DNA from: Cardamine occulta
Lineage: Eukaryota; Streptophyta; Magnoliopsida; Brassicales; Brassicaceae
Assembly: GCA_028015245.1 (NCBI GenBank)
Contig: CM051389.1
Span: 8,710,370-8,774,369, forward strand
Direction: 5' to 3'
DNA: 64,000 bases
The position numbers were made by a program, and so were the translations under genes. Of this stretch, positions 34,272 through 48,130 are shown one piece after another. Under the pieces are notes generated by a model. It saw nothing but the letters and a program-made list of their open reading frames with translations, did not search any database and was not told where the DNA came from. Position 1 is the first letter of the stretch. Every line of letters starts with the position of its first letter.

Positions 34272-34761
34272 ATTTGATCACGAGACTTGTGACTTGTCTT
34301 AACAAATTTGCAATAGCTAGTTCCTTCTTTGAGCCTTGTACTCTTGTATAATATAACACAGTAGTCTGTTTTTTGTATGGATGCATTGCGTGTAGCTTAT
34401 GTGTAATTAATCTAAACGGCAAATAGTTCTTAATTCTATGAGAATTTGGTTACACACAGTGCCGTTTTTACTTTGCGTCAACAAGATGCCTGAAGTTTAT
34501 GTGTAGTTAAGCTAAACGGCAATAGTTCTAAATTCTATTTCAGTATTTCACTATTTCTACGTGTGTATACACACCGTGCCGTTTTGCTTTTGCGTCGACA
34601 GATTGCGTGTCATGCTATATGATAGTGGCGCTTTGTTGAAATTTTGGCGCTAGCTTCTTCAGGGTTACCAAATTTTGAAAACTAAATTTCTTCAGTAAAT
34701 TTCTTAATCGGAGAATCAAGAGACGAATTGGGAGTATAATCCGTCGCCTTCACCGGAAAAA
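34272..34761 (+). promoter_or_regulatory. FANCD2 promoter region with tandem duplication
   Basis: Two diverged copies of a 100-117-bp unit (34390-34490 and 34491-34607) each carry ctaaacggcaa-tagttct near the start and gtgccgttttt-ctttgcgtc at the end. The spacer also contains an E2F-type site further right. The left 150 bp are the MAPR4 3' UTR. Confidence 0.7.
34642..34650 (+). promoter_or_regulatory. E2F-type site TTTTGGCGC before FANCD2
   Basis: TTTTGGCGC matches the plant E2F consensus (TTTSSCGC form) and lies 112-120 bp before the FANCD2 ATG. A shorter GGCGC lies at 34627-34631. S-phase control by E2F is usual for plant DNA replication and repair genes; its use here is inferred. Confidence 0.6.
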
Positions 34762-37700
34762 ATGGTGTTTCTCTCTCGCAAAAAACCTCCACCGCCTCCG
34801 CCTCCGTCGTCGTCCTCATCTGCTCCGTCTCTCAAAATTCCCAAGCCGCAAAAGGAATCCCTTGAACCCGACGCGGTGGAGAAGATGACTGCAATTCTAG
34901 CGGAAGTCGGCTGCACACTGATGAATCCGTACGGTCCGCCGTGTCTTCCTTCCGATCTACACACTTTCCGCCGCAATCTCACCGCTCGCTTTTCGTCTTG
35001 CTCCGCTAATTCCGTCGAGAGAGATAACGTCGGTGCTCTTCGCTCAATTTTCATAGCTGGAATTTCATCATACATTCAATCTCCGAGTAATCTTCGTAGG
35101 TCAGTAAATTTCAACTCGATTTTCCCAAATCAAAACTGATATTCACCACTCCGTAATCGGCTTTGTTCATATCTTCGTGTAGAGTACTTTCTTCTTCTTC
35201 AACAACAAAAAGAGACGAGAGTTTACTTCGAAATCTCCTCCTTGTATCTCCTATTCAACTTGATCTTCAAGAAATGCTACTCGAGAAGCTTCCTGAGTAC
35301 TTCGACGTCGTTTCAGGATGTTCTTTGGAGGAGGATGTTGCTCGTCTTATCATCAACCATTTCCGTTGGCTGGATTTTATTGTTAATCCTGATGTCTTCA
35401 CTGATAAGCTGATGCAAGTTTTATCAATCTGTCCTTTGCATTTAAAGAAGGAAATCATTGGATCGTTGCCAGAGATTATTGGGGATCATAACTGTCGTGC
35501 TGTGGTCGATTCTCTAGAAAAAATGCTTCAGGAGGATTCTTCTGTTGTTGTTCCAGTTCTTGATTCTTTCTCCAACCTCAATTTAGATGATCAATTGCAG
35601 GAACAGGTGAGAGGTTCTGCTTCTTCATTGATTTTAAGGTTCTGCATTGTACATGGTACTGATAGAACTGTCATTTTTTCCCTTTCTTATAGGCGATTAC
35701 TGTAGCGATATCATGTATTAGAACAATAGACGCAGAGCACATGCCATATCTACTTAGGTTTTTGCTTCTTGCTGCTACTCCAGCAAACGTTAGACGAATA
35801 ATCTCCCAGATACGCGAACAGTTGAAATTCACTGGAATGTCGCAACCTTGTGCTTCTTCTCAAAGTAAACTTAAAGGAAAAGTACCTGCATATAATGCAG
35901 AAGGTTCTATTCTCCATGCTTTAAGATCAAGCCTTCGATTTAAGAATGTAAGTTTGTTTCATTATGGTTGTTGAAGAATGTTTGTCATTATTTGGCCTCA
36001 TTTTTTTTTTTTCTTAGTTACTCTGTCAAGAAATCATAAAGGAGCTCAATAGTTTGGAGAAACCTCGAGATTGCAAGGTAATCGATGTATGGCTGCTTAT
36101 TCTCATGTACATGAATGGGGATCCCATCCGGAAGAACATCGAGAAGATATTTAAGAAGAAAGTGGTTGATGGATGCATACACGAAGCCTTGCTTGATCAA
36201 TGTATATGTGGTAACAGAGAGTTCGTGCAGGTGATTTTTATAACAATTTTGAGAAGTGTCTGATTCTTGCAAAATGTGGGAATGCTCTTTTTCAAAATTA
36301 ACCACCTGACTCTCTCTTTCTTCTAGGATAATTTTGCATCATTTGTATCTTTGGCTGAACACCTCTTGTCATGCAAAGAAGAAAAGGCAAGAGAAATTGG
36401 CTCACATATCTATACTCGTCTTTTTGAAGTGTTTGCTGACAATTATTCAAGACAAGAGGTAAGAAAATGCTAACATTTCATCTCCTAGTATTATAACTTT
36501 TTTAGCATAATTCGTCTACTTTTGTTCTGATTCGAATTGGTTGCAGATACTAGGTGCCCTAGTGACACATGTGGGATCTGATAACAAATTTGAGGTCAGT
36601 TCTATCTTGGAGATGATGACAGCTTTGGTGAAAAAATATGCACAGCAACTCCTTCCCTTTTCTTCACACATAAATGGTATCTCTGGAACTTGTTTGTACA
36701 CTCCAATGCTGATCATTTGCTTTCTTTTCCTAATATTCTGATTGTTTTGTGTCATATAGGTATCTTGGACTACTTAGAGGGATTTACTGTTGAAAATTTG
36801 CATAAGGTGGGCAATTCTCTTTATAATTTGCTTGGTATGACAATATATCGTATATAAAGTGGACATAATTGCAGGTCTATGAGGTTTTCAGTCTCCTCGC
36901 ACTATCAGCTCGTGCAAGTGCTGATTCTTTTCGATCTTCAATTTCAAATGAACTTATGATGATAGTAAGGAAGCAGGTAGTATGAACTATCTTGCCTTCT
37001 ATTTGGTTTCTTAGGTGATGGCAGCTCATTCCCAATTTTCGGGTTTTTATATTGGCAGGTTAGTCATCCAGACCTCAAGTACAAAAAGATGGGCTTAGTT
37101 GGAACTCTTAGGATTGTTTCGTCACTTGGGGAAGCTAAGAGTGTTCCTGGCGTTTCATCATCCCAGGTAACATCCAGCAATTCTTAGTACTTGATTGAAA
37201 TAATCTTCCTACCTCGAATTTTATTCCCAAGAGAAATTCTCTTATTGAGTTGTTGCATTTTCTGCTGATATCCATCAAATTTTCCATTTAGCAGGTTTCA
37301 GATTGTGGGGAAATTTTGGAGCTCTTAAAGACATCTGTAGACTCTTGCAGACAGTCTAACTTAGCCCTAATTATTTTCTATGACGAGTTCTCTACAATTC
37401 TCAGCCATAAATTACTTCAACCAGAAATTATGGAATGGTGAAGTTTTCAGTAACAGTTTTCTGCTAACTTGTTTAGTAGTTTTCAATGCTACACATTAAT
37501 CTTAAGTTTCATCTAGAGTACATTTTATACTATTTTTCAGGATTGGGAAGCATCTGGGAGAATTTGAGTCGCTATTTCTAGCCGATCTTGACAACGGAAA
37601 GATGGCTGATAAGGGTCCATATTCTGAACTAGATGGTAAAAATATACTGACCATGATTCTACTTAAATTAGTTGAATCTCTTCTGAGCATTGTATGGATT

Positions 37701-40700
37701 GATCTCCTTTTCTTTATTTCTCATCGATTAGGTGATCTTTGGATGAACTTGGATGGTACTATATCACCAATCTGTTTGGACATTTTGGCCCTAGCATCTT
37801 CACCCACAGAGTTAGTTTTATGAAATTATCTCTGCTCTCAGTTACTGTTGATGATTTCTGTCTGACAAATGTTGACTGAATTAAGAATCTCATTGCAGCA
37901 AGTCCTGTTGTCTACAGATTCTTCCTTCAAATTTTTTTTTGCTATCAACTGTAAGATTTTCCTTCACTTGAAACTGGGAGGCTATTTCAAGAAACCATAA
38001 CGAACCTGAATATTTTTTTGTTTGCATTCAGGTTGAGATGTTGACTAATGATGGATCCCTTGCCGGGATCGATGCTCTGCTTGGGTGCCCTTTGCACCTT
38101 CCTTCTTCCAAGGTGAGGGACTAGGTTTTCGTCAAGAAACATTTTGCTGTGTTTCGAATTAGTGACAAGTCTTGGTCTGCACGATTTGCAAAACATATTG
38201 TTAGGCTTCTTTTAGAAAGGTTGAAATTTTAAACATGACCCTAAACATTGTAGCATTAAGAACAGACCTTCTCCACATTAATATCTGTTTGTACTGTTCC
38301 TCTTTGCTGATGTTTGGTTTTTCTTGTCCAATGTTTTAGTACTTTGCTGCAGCTGGTTGGCAGTCACTGACAAAGAAGCAGAAAGATATCCTCTCTCTCT
38401 CTTTATATTATGCTGCAAACTGGATACGAGAACTCGTGAGTGACATGAACTTGTATATCTGCAGCATTGTTATACTATAATTGTTTTAATAGGGTTTTGT
38501 TTCCTTTTGCAGCTTAACGCCTTCAGTTCCCAAATTGATGAAAAAATTGGCTGCATTAGTCAGGCTACAGAAAAGGATGTAACAACAAAGCTTCTGAAGC
38601 GACTCAGAAATCTAGTGTATGTTCATACTACTTTGTCTGTTTGTCACCATTCAAGCTTCGTATTGTGCTGCTGTGTTTTGCACTCTTGTTTCAGATGTTT
38701 TTGGTAGTCATAAAGCTTATACCTGATGAAATTCTGATGAAAACAATACTTGGTTAAGCAGATTCTTGGAAAGCTTATTGAGCAATTTGATTACACTATC
38801 TCCTCAGTCTCTACCGGAGCTCCACCCTTATTCTGAACATTTCGGATGTTCAGCCACAAGCCAACGTTATCATGTAGAGCACCTAGGGAAGAAGTACGAG
38901 AAGAGGAAGCTAGATGATGATGCCTCCCAACGCAAGGGAAGCATGAAAAATAACTTGAAAAAATCAAAGCACTCAAATGTGAATGAAAAGCTGCAACAGC
39001 CAACAATTATGGACGCATTCAAGAAAGCAGGAGCAGTGGTGAGTCAAAGTCAAACACAGCTACATGAAAGCCATTCCCTTCAATCTTTGGGTGGCAGGAC
39101 AGCAGTAGAGTCAATGGACGAAAATTGTTCTGACATTGAGTCTCTAAGTGTGAAGATTCCTCAAGTTTCCCCGGCACTTGAAGCTCAAAAATTCAAGTTC
39201 AGGCCTCTTCTTCCTCAATGCCTTTCCATCTTAAAATTTCCAAAGGTCGGCCTAGTCAAACCTTTTGATCTGGTTGCATGTTACTATCTACTAGCCTTTT
39301 GAATGAATTCGTCACCGATACTCTATATAAATATCCCATGAATTCACATTTAATTTTAGCCTGAGTTCTTAGAATGCCATCAAAGGCAGCAGTAGCTGCT
39401 TAACTAAGCTTGTATGCCATAACAAAGCTTATAAAGACTTGATAAGAGAATTATTAATAGTTTTGGCTTTCACATATAGGTGTTAAGCCAAGACATAGGC
39501 AGCCCTGAGTATAAAGCAGAGGTACCAAGATAAATACCAACATATTCTGTCAATCTTCTCTTTTTTTAGATATGAGAAATGCCACTTAACGTTTTGTTAT
39601 TTTCTATGCTAGCTACCTGTGTATTTGTATCTCTTACATGATCTTCACATCAAGCTGGATTGTCTTGTTCCTCATGGTAAACAACATCCTTTTAAACGTG
39701 GAAGCGCTCCAGGTTGTTTTGGGAGATTCAAATTGGTTGAACTTCTCAATCAAATGAAAGGACTTTTTCCAAGCCTCAGGATACATTTGAATATAGCAAT
39801 TTCCTTGCTAATAAAAGGTAAGATAACTGAATATGATCAACCTGCTGCAAGCTAAAGGTATTGATTAAGCTTGTTCTAATCTGACCTAAATAATAATAGG
39901 TGATGAAGCTTCTCAAACTAGTTGGAGAGATGAGTTTGCTATGGCCGGAAATCCGAACACATCCAATATTGTAGTTTCTGAATCTCTGGTTTACACAATG
40001 GTGTGCAAAGAAGTTTTATACTGTTTCAGCAAGGTAACTTATATCTTATCCGAGGTCAATTTTGTGATACATATGGTTACCACGCTTCTTAACTTGAGAA
40101 GTTGTACATTGGTTGCATTTAGTTCCTTTTAATCTTAACTTAGATACAAATATTCTAATTTCAATTCCTAAATTTTTACGTTCTTTCTACATGGATCACA
40201 GATGTTGACCCTTCCTGGGTTTGAAACAGACAAATCACTGCTGCTGAATCTTCTTGAAGCCTTCCAGCCCACTGAATTACCAGTTGATAGCTTTCCAGAC
40301 TCTCAACATTTCCCTTCACCTGGGACAAAGGAGTTCTTGTATATTGGCGTTTATTATCTCTTTGAAGATATTTTAAATAAGGGTAATTGTTTTTCTTGGT
40401 TTAGTGATGATTCCTATCATATGCTATCTTATTCTAATTCACAATTCCGATTGTTAAATGCTGCTGCAGCATGTTCCTTCTCCTTTGATCTGGCCTCCGA
40501 ATGTCTTCTCACTTTACAGTTAGTTGTGACCTCTGCACAAAAAAATCTTGGTAAGGTATCTGAAGAAGCTACCAAAAAGAGAAATCCAGGTGATTTTCAG
40601 GGTATTGTACCCAGTCTACATGCCAAACTGGGAACTTCTGCTGAGAAACTTCTCAGGCATAAATGGGTCGATGAAAGTACTGATAATAAGGGTTTGAAGA

Positions 40701-42409
40701 ACAAAGTACGTCCATTTGTGTCAAATTTAATGGATAGCACAGTTTACAGTAGTGCTCAATATTCTCAATGTGTATAGCTTTGGGTTTCTGCAGGGTGAAA
40801 TGGTACAGACCATATTGCGAATATACCTGGAAGCCAGTGGATCCACATCTGATTTGCTCGATGAGCTTGCTTGTACCATTTTGCCTCAGGTACATGGAAA
40901 AATCTTTCTCTGGGCTCTACTTTGCATAGAGTTTTATGCAATATGAAAGCTTTTTAAATATTCAAAACGTTCACTTGGGTGATGGTTCATGGAAACTAAA
41001 CCCATCTTATCTCATGCTGAGTTGATTGACTGTTACATCATGAAATGGAAAATCTGCAAATGGTTAACTACCTATTACATATTTCATATGAAAAAGTATA
41101 CTATATACTTTAACTCATTTCACTTATCTGGAATTCATTTGCATTAGGCTTCTCTATCCAAGTCAACAGGAGAAGATGATGCCCATGATCATGAATTCCC
41201 TACCCTATGCGCAGCTACTTTCAGAGGATGGTACAAGACACTGGTAAGGCAAAAATTCTTAGGTATCTCATATTTATTTCAGTCAGTAATCCCATCAGAG
41301 ACTAAAAGCCTCACTTTTGCTTGTGCTTTATGCAGCATGAAGAAAATCTTGCAATTCTCAACAAACTTGTCAGTAATCCATCTTCTTTTTGTCGAGTTCT
41401 TCACTTATTACAATCTTCCCTGCTATAAAATTAAAGTTCTCACCTTTGTGTTCTACCATGTATATTCTGATTAGGTGAAGACGGTTAGCTCAGAGAAACG
41501 AAAAAACTGTCAATCCGAAGCTACTGAAGCACACTTGGAAAATATTCAGAAAACTGTAAATGTGGTTGTGTCTTTAGTCAACTTGTGCCGATCTCATAAA
41601 AAGGTGACCAGTTTATGCTGCTATGTATTATGAGTATAACACACTGCGTCTGCAAGATTCATGTAATGATGATGGTGTTAATTGCAATGACATAAACAGG
41701 TTACAATCCATGGCATGGCTATCAAGTATGGTGGGAAGTATGTGGACTCATTTCTAAAAGGTATAAAATATTCCAGCTTCTTATCATAAAAAAGTTGAAT
41801 TACCTGATTAGCTGGCTTATTATTAATTTGAGATCTGATATTGGAAAACAAAAAAAAAATGTGCAGTTTTTGATTTCTTGGAAGCACATTTCCAAGATCA
41901 TAAAGAACTAGTCATCCAGTTGGTAAGTTGTGTATTCAACGCCTTTTATTTGGCTTATATCTCTCTCTCTCAGTCTACTGAAACTTCCAACAACTGAAAT
42001 GTTAATTAGGTTAAAGATCTACAAAAGGCTACAAGAACATTACAGACTCTATGTTCTGAAGCCAAGGTTAGTTTCAGACACCTGTTTGTGGTTTTTTCGT
42101 TTTCTTTTTAGAGACAGATTAAATATGACCAATGGAATATTGTTTTAGGGTATGAAACAAACAGCGATCACCAGCAAAGTACCAGCAACAAAGAGATCTT
42201 TAGAGCGTTTTCTGTTTCACGTCAAGGCTCTTCTTCATACAACATCACGTGGCTCCAACTTCTGGATGGGTAGCTTGAAACACAAGGACTTGAGAGGGCA
42301 AATAGTGAGTTCTCAGGCTTATGTTGATAACGAAGCAGATGAGGTAGAAGAAAACTTGTCCGGAGAAGAAGGTCCCATGGAAGAGGATGAACCTCCCTTG
42401 ACACGTTAG
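34762..42409 (+). CDS. FANCD2: FANCD2, Fanconi anaemia DNA repair protein
   Basis: I traced 29 exons, all phase-consistent, for 1518 residues: 34762-35099, 35183-35606, 35693-35947, 36018-36230, 36327-36458, 36547-36676, 36760-36806, 36875-36976, 37059-37166, 37295-37437, 37541-37635, 37732-37810, 37899-37950, 38032-38112, 38340-38435, 38513-38616, 38762-39245, 39480-39521, 39613-39817, 39900-40033, 40202-40705, 40794-40889, 41148-41243, 41336-41368, 41475-41603, 41700-41760, 41867-41922, 42010-42066 and 42149-42409. It is a helical-repeat protein with recognisable family blocks: LLEKLPEYFD, LDFIVNPDVFTDKLMQVL, DLHIKLDCLVPHGKQ and an acidic C-terminus (EENLSGEEGPMEEDEPP). With FANCI it clamps DNA at crosslinks in the nucleus and also affects meiotic crossing over. 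It matches At4g14970. Exon 10 has a tandem acceptor (TAGCAG) that could add one residue. Confidence 0.93.
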
Positions 42410-43740
42410 AATACCAATTACTTTCTACATTAATCAATATCGTAGTATATACATTTACTCTTCTATATAGATAGTTCTTGAGGAACAAAATTTGTGCTTG
42501 TTTTTCTCATACCATAATTTATATCATTTTTTATACAAAACAAATTGAACTACTTTTAAAAGTATTCTGGTTCTGCCCCATTTGTTGAAACCTTGTTGAA
42601 GCCATATGTTTTTGCATAAACTTGTTCACTACAAAATTTGCATAGCAATTGTAAAATCCAAACATTAGTCTTTGACAAAAGACCAAATTAGAGTATTAGA
42701 TTATCCAACAAGGACCAAAAAGAAGATTGAATCTTGGTGAGGAATAGACAAATAGTAAAAAGGAGTCGTGTTAGGTCAAAAAGTACATGCTAGTCTAGAA
42801 AATCAAGCCAAAATAAAATTCAGAAGAAATAATATGAGACAAACCTGAAGACCTCATATCTCGGCTTGGTTCATGTCTTTTTCTTGTATTAAAAGAAGAT
42901 CAAAGTAAAAGGAGACAGCTAAAGTGCACGTGGCATGTGAGCAGTTGCAAACTTGAAAAAAGACATGTTTCACGTGTCTTAATTCCTACCATTTTCTCTG
43001 AATTGCGAATTTCCAAGATTATCATTAGCTCCACAGTCCCATCAATATCAAGTCAGCATTCAATTATTGCAGTTTTTGGTTGGTTTATAAGCTCTGTTTT
43101 ACTAACGAAAAAGAAGAATAAAACTAGAAGAAAAAATAAGCTAAACGGATTCATATTTGCGTTCCACAAAAAAAGATAAAAAAATTAAGAGTTTGATATT
43201 GGACATTACAAGTTTGCGTAAAGCGTAAACTACATTTCAAGTTTTCAACTTCTTACAAATAACAGAAGTATGCATTCGAGTAATGATCAAATAGAAACAA
43301 CTTTTAAAAAAAGACTTTGCCGTTCCTTATTATTACAATGCCCATATTTCAAACAAGACCCACATGAAGCTAAGACAACAAAAGGACTCTTAGCTACTGC
43401 ATATATCAAACCATTCACCATTCACCCGTCACCAATCACCATCAGTCTATACAGAGTCACAAACACTAGTCTCCTTCCAAACTCCTAAAACCCTAATGAG
43501 TCCTACAGATAGGAGTTTTCATCACAGAGCAACTAAAAATACAGCTCCCCCGGAAAATTCAGTTATTTTCCCGGTTTTACCAACTCCCACTTTCAATTTT
43601 CCTTTCCCTAGCTCCCAAACATTACCATAAGGAGGAACCTTAAGAAGTTTAAAGTGAACTAAAACGCACAATCTAAAAGAACACCATTTATCACCTGAGC
43701 CCATGATCTCACAGTTTGTTTCCCTATATGGTTAAAAAAC
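42410..43740. other. Intergenic between FANCD2 and the PAT1 homologue
   Basis: Convergent 3' ends flank this 1.3-kb spacer. The outer parts are 3' UTR. The middle is AT-rich, and its open frames (for example 42937-43179) have no domain-like sequence. No gene was recognised. Confidence 0.5.
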
Positions 43741-46722
43741 TTAACCTCTCACAAATTCAGAGTTGATCTGACCACCACTTGCATGGCTTGTTGTTGACTC
43801 GCTCACTGGCGATGCTTTACGATCAAAGTTAAGTAAGAAATTCCGCTGCTCTTCATTGGTATGACGTAGACTCGCACGTAAAAGCTCAGCAGGCATTTCC
43901 CTCTTTATAGCTAGTTCCAACACATCAGCTGTATGATCTTGGTTCTGACCATGGATTGTCTCATACTTACTCCTGCAATATTTGGTAAGAAGAGAAAAGA
44001 ATTCGTCAAACGAAGCTCTCCAGAGTCCATCATTAGGGTTCCCATGGTGGTTGTTGAGACGTGGAACCACCACCACTACTACTTCAGCAGCTCTTTCAAG
44101 AAGAGATACCAAAACAACTGAAGCTCCATCTCCAGAAGGACTTCCTATTGGGCGGAGAGGTGGCTGTTCTGAAGAACAAACAACAGCTGCAAGACAAGCG
44201 CTGAGTGCTCGGAGGTCCATTGCTTGAACACAAACAGTAACTGCTTTAGCAAGATCAGCTATTGTCTCTGCTGCAAGGCTATCTGACGGTAGGCCGCCAA
44301 ATAGAAACCTGAGGTGGCGGAATACAGCCATACAGACAACCCGGGCGATCTCAGTGCCCGGAACAAGAAGCTGTAGATACTTTGTCAGCAATTTCCGACC
44401 CTTGGGAAGAGTCGTTATGCGTAGAAAGACGATATCATCCTTGGCGGTTAATCTGGTTTTCTGGCCGGTTTTGCTGAAAGGATCAACAAGTTGAAGCGAT
44501 GTTGCTAATCCTTCTAGCAGAATCTGCCGTTTTCTCCTGAGCTGAGCACCACCGTCTTGCGGCCGGTTGAATTGGAGAGTCCTATCGATATCAACTATGT
44601 CGATAAGAACTCCAAAAGCATCTTCAATGGTGACTCTAGCTGCAACAAGAGGTTCCTCCTCCAGATGCTTTTCAGATCCCTTATGACCAGAGCTAGGAGG
44701 AGAGTCGTCAACCTCGAGTAAAGCTCGTGGCCTACAAATAGAAGGTAAAGTAATCTTTCCAAGAGCATCCACATGAACTTGTGGTTGCTGATCTGAACTA
44801 CTTCGAGACCGAGATTGGTGATCCTTCAAATGAGAAGGATACAACTGAGGCTTACCTCTAGATCCAGCTGATTTTTTCGCAAGCCGAGCTTGATGGTAAT
44901 AATCATTGACATAAGGATCACTACTGTGTGAATTGGAATGCTGCATCTTGAGAATACTCTCAATCTCTTCTGAAGTCATGTACTTTGATCTAAATTGCAA
45001 TCCACTTTCACTTTTCTGGCTAGCCAAATCCGATGTCTGTTGAGAGATGCCTCGGTTCTTTCGACTTCTATGAGACGACTTATGTTTATGTTCCCTTACT
45101 TCACCAACTCCAAAAGGAACTTTATGTGGTGGTGAAGGATATGAACTATACAGCTGAGACTGTAATGCAGCAAGATGAGCTAAAGATTGTCTCTGCTGAA
45201 GGGAAATCAAATGTTGTGAAGTAAAACCATTCCGAGGAGGCATTTGCAGTTGCTGTTGTTGCACTAGACTGTGTAACAACCCGGCATGGTCCCCGTGAAG
45301 AAGGCCAGGGTCAGTAACCCAATGAGGAGGAGGAGGCTGCACCATGTTACCAAGAGTAGGGCCACATGAGGCATATCTAGCCAAATTGCTACCGTAATGG
45401 AGCGGTCCGTGTGACAATCCTGAATGATGGAAAGTAGAATTTGACAGAGGAGAGACATTTGGAGCAGAAAAGTTCGAGTGACTACCACCAGGAAGAGAAG
45501 GAGCACGATGAATATGGCTCGGTGACGACTGTTGAGATCTTTTGCCAGGCGAAGGAAAAGAAGTAAACGTCGAATCTGGTACAAGAATCGGTTCGCTACT
45601 GTAATGCTGCAGGTGTGTTTGCTGCTCAGGGTAAGAGGATGTCCTGTACAAGGATTTTGAGTTAGCAGATGATTGTGGCTGTGAAGACCAGCTAGCTTCC
45701 TGTGCTTGTTCTTCAAGCATGTGCTGATCCAACCAGCTTGTGAACTCATTATCCTGTGTCCAATCTGTAGCAGAAGAACCTGGAGGTAAAAAGTAATCAT
45801 TATTTTTGTAGTCTTGTAAATTGCAATGTAACAGGAACTCATTATTAACTCACTTTCTCTTGAAAAGGAGCCTGATCCTCTATCACCAATGACTCCAGGG
45901 TGTTTGGGCCCAGAAACAACTCTGTTCAGCTACACAAGATTAAAACCAACAACAAAAATAAGTATAGTAATAGAGAACAAGTAAGAAGTAAGAAGCTGAG
46001 AAAGCCATATAAGCTTCTTAGGTCTCTCAATGGAAGAAACTAAGTTTTAACCTTAGCAAAAGTAGTGGCAAGATCATCCATGTCAGATAATGATCCTAAA
46101 CCTGTACCCTGAAACCATATATGTAGATGCTTTATCAATCATTTATCTCATATATTTCCAAAAACTCTCTCAAATTGAAAAAAAAAAAAGAAAAAAACGT
46201 ACCCCTCTTTTATCAAACAAGTGATACTCATCATCATCGGGGGCATGGGCAGGAAGAGAAGCATCATCATCAAGACCACCCAATTCAACTTCTTCAAGAC
46301 TTTGACCACCAAAGAACTCATATTGAGATGCGTCAAAGACTCTACTTTTATTATTATCTGCACAAGACATTAGCTATTCAGTTATGTCCCCCATGACAAT
46401 TCGTTGACCATAATTTATTAGAAATAAATCTGTCTTAACAAATCTCAATTATTTCTTACCTTTGAAACAACCTCTAAAACAAAATTAGTAATATCTTATA
46501 GGAAGAACAATCCAACATGAATCAAAATCAATCAAAGACTCTTAAACTCAAAAAAAAAAAAATCACATCTCGGATCAAAAGAAAAGAAAAAAAACTTAGC
46601 ATCTGAAGCAGAAAACAAAAAAAAAGTTACTCGCTTTGAAACAAAACAGAAAGAGAAGAGAACTGACCTGAAGAAGCGCGAGCTAAGTTGTTGTAGAAAT
46701 CTCTAGAATCAGATCTCTCCAT
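43741..46722 (-). CDS. PAT1H2: PAT1-type mRNA decapping activator (PAT1H2-like)
   Basis: Five exons in transcript order, 46668-46722, 46203-46357, 46052-46108, 45854-45929 and 43741-45779, encode 793 residues. The N-terminus has the conserved acidic F-D motif (FDASQYEFFGG) for binding the RNA helicase DHH1/RH-type partner. A long Ser/His/Gln/Pro-rich linker follows (about 100-300). The C-terminal helical PAT1 domain (about 360-770) includes RALLEVDDSPP, ILLEGLATSLQLVDPF and KGRKLLTKYLQLLVPG. PAT1 proteins link deadenylated mRNA to LSM1-7 and decapping in cytoplasmic P-bodies; in Arabidopsis they also touch immune signalling. The position fits At4g14990. Old notes call it topoisomerase II-associated protein. 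Confidence 0.92.
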
Positions 46723-48130
46723 GATCAACACAAAAGACAGCTAAAACACACAAAAAACCAGCGAATACAATCGAATCTAGACCTAAAGATGGGGATGCTT
46801 CGTCAACAAGATGACAGCTAAATAAAAGAAAAGTTAAGTAAAAATCAGCTCAAATTCTCAGAGTTCCCGATTTTCCGGGAAAATTGAAGGAAAAGAAAGT
46901 TCAGGAGAGGAGAAAGACGAACAAAACCTCTTTCCCGAAAGAAAGAAAGAGAGATTAGAAGAAAGAGAGATTAGAAGAAAGAGAAAATTAGTTTATTTCT
47001 TCTCTGTTTTTTGTGCGCTGTGCGTAACATTGACACATGACCTTGCCCGAACAAATCCCTTTTTCCTTTTTTTTTTAAAAGTTAAATTAAATAAATATTC
47101 GCGGAAATAAGTTTTATTTTTGTCGTAAAATAAAATTATCACCTGTTGACAAAAATCAAAAGTACATATTCAACTTTTCCGATTTTCTTTTCCATTAAAA
47201 TTATTAAAATGTTGTTAATTAAATTAGTGACTATCAAAGAATAACCTCCTTTTGTGAATTTTTGTCTTTTTATTTGATACTATTCTCTCTCTTATTAGTG
47301 TTTTTTATTTGTTTATTATATATATAACTGTTTTGGATAACTTTGAGAAAAAAAAAATGGTAGACATATAGGTCCATACTACATCCACATACTATAAGAT
47401 ACTAATTAGTTTAATGAGATATTCATACCTAAAAAGCACTTATCCTCACATAATTAATTTAATTTAATTTTATAAAATTAAAATTTTATTATATAATTAA
47501 ATTATAATAAAATAATATTATTATATTCATAAGAAAATCAAAAAAGTATCTTTCTAATGGAGATGCTTGTATTATCAGCTTAACTTTTTGTTGTTACTTG
47601 TTTCAAACTCAAACAAACAAGTTAGTTATGAGTTATGATATTCAATTGCATAGAGATTAACAAAATTAAATGCTTATTAACGCATCTAATAATTAATATT
47701 AAATAACTGCAGAGACAAGTTATATGGTCCATGTGAATGGATTTCATCCGGTCGGTTCAATTTATTAATACACAATTCAAATGGCCTAATATATACATAA
47801 ATACATGAAATCTATATACTCAAGCAGACACGATGTAGCCGGTCAAGCAAAGTTTAAAATTGATATATTCGGATTTGTTATTATGAAGTCCAAAGTCCAT
47901 AGTTTTAGACTATAATCTCGTAATGACTAGAAAGTCAAGCATGCGATTTTAAATTATAAACCTATGACACATTTTAATATACCTACAAATAAATATATCA
48001 ATTGTTGTGGAAAGAATTTGCCAACTCAGGTTCGCACATATTTTATCCAAAAAAAAAGACAAAAATATATACATTTGGCAATCTTGGAATATCGGTATGA
48101 TATTTTCATAAAATTTGTGACATTTCAGAC
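46723..48130. other. 5' region of PAT1H2 and AT-rich spacer
   Basis: The first 300 bp or so are 5' UTR and promoter, with a short direct repeat gaaagagagattagaa near 46942-46980. Around 47440-47540 the sequence is almost pure A/T. No coding sequence is recognised. Confidence 0.45.

Noticed and set aside
39483..40033. Apparent odd spacing in FANCD2 suggesting a broken exon
   Set aside because: All junctions from 38762 to 40033 were re-phased and join cleanly.
46148..46396. Frames on both strands around the PAT1H2 exon 2 region
   Set aside because: They are shadows of the real exon at 46203-46357 in other frames.
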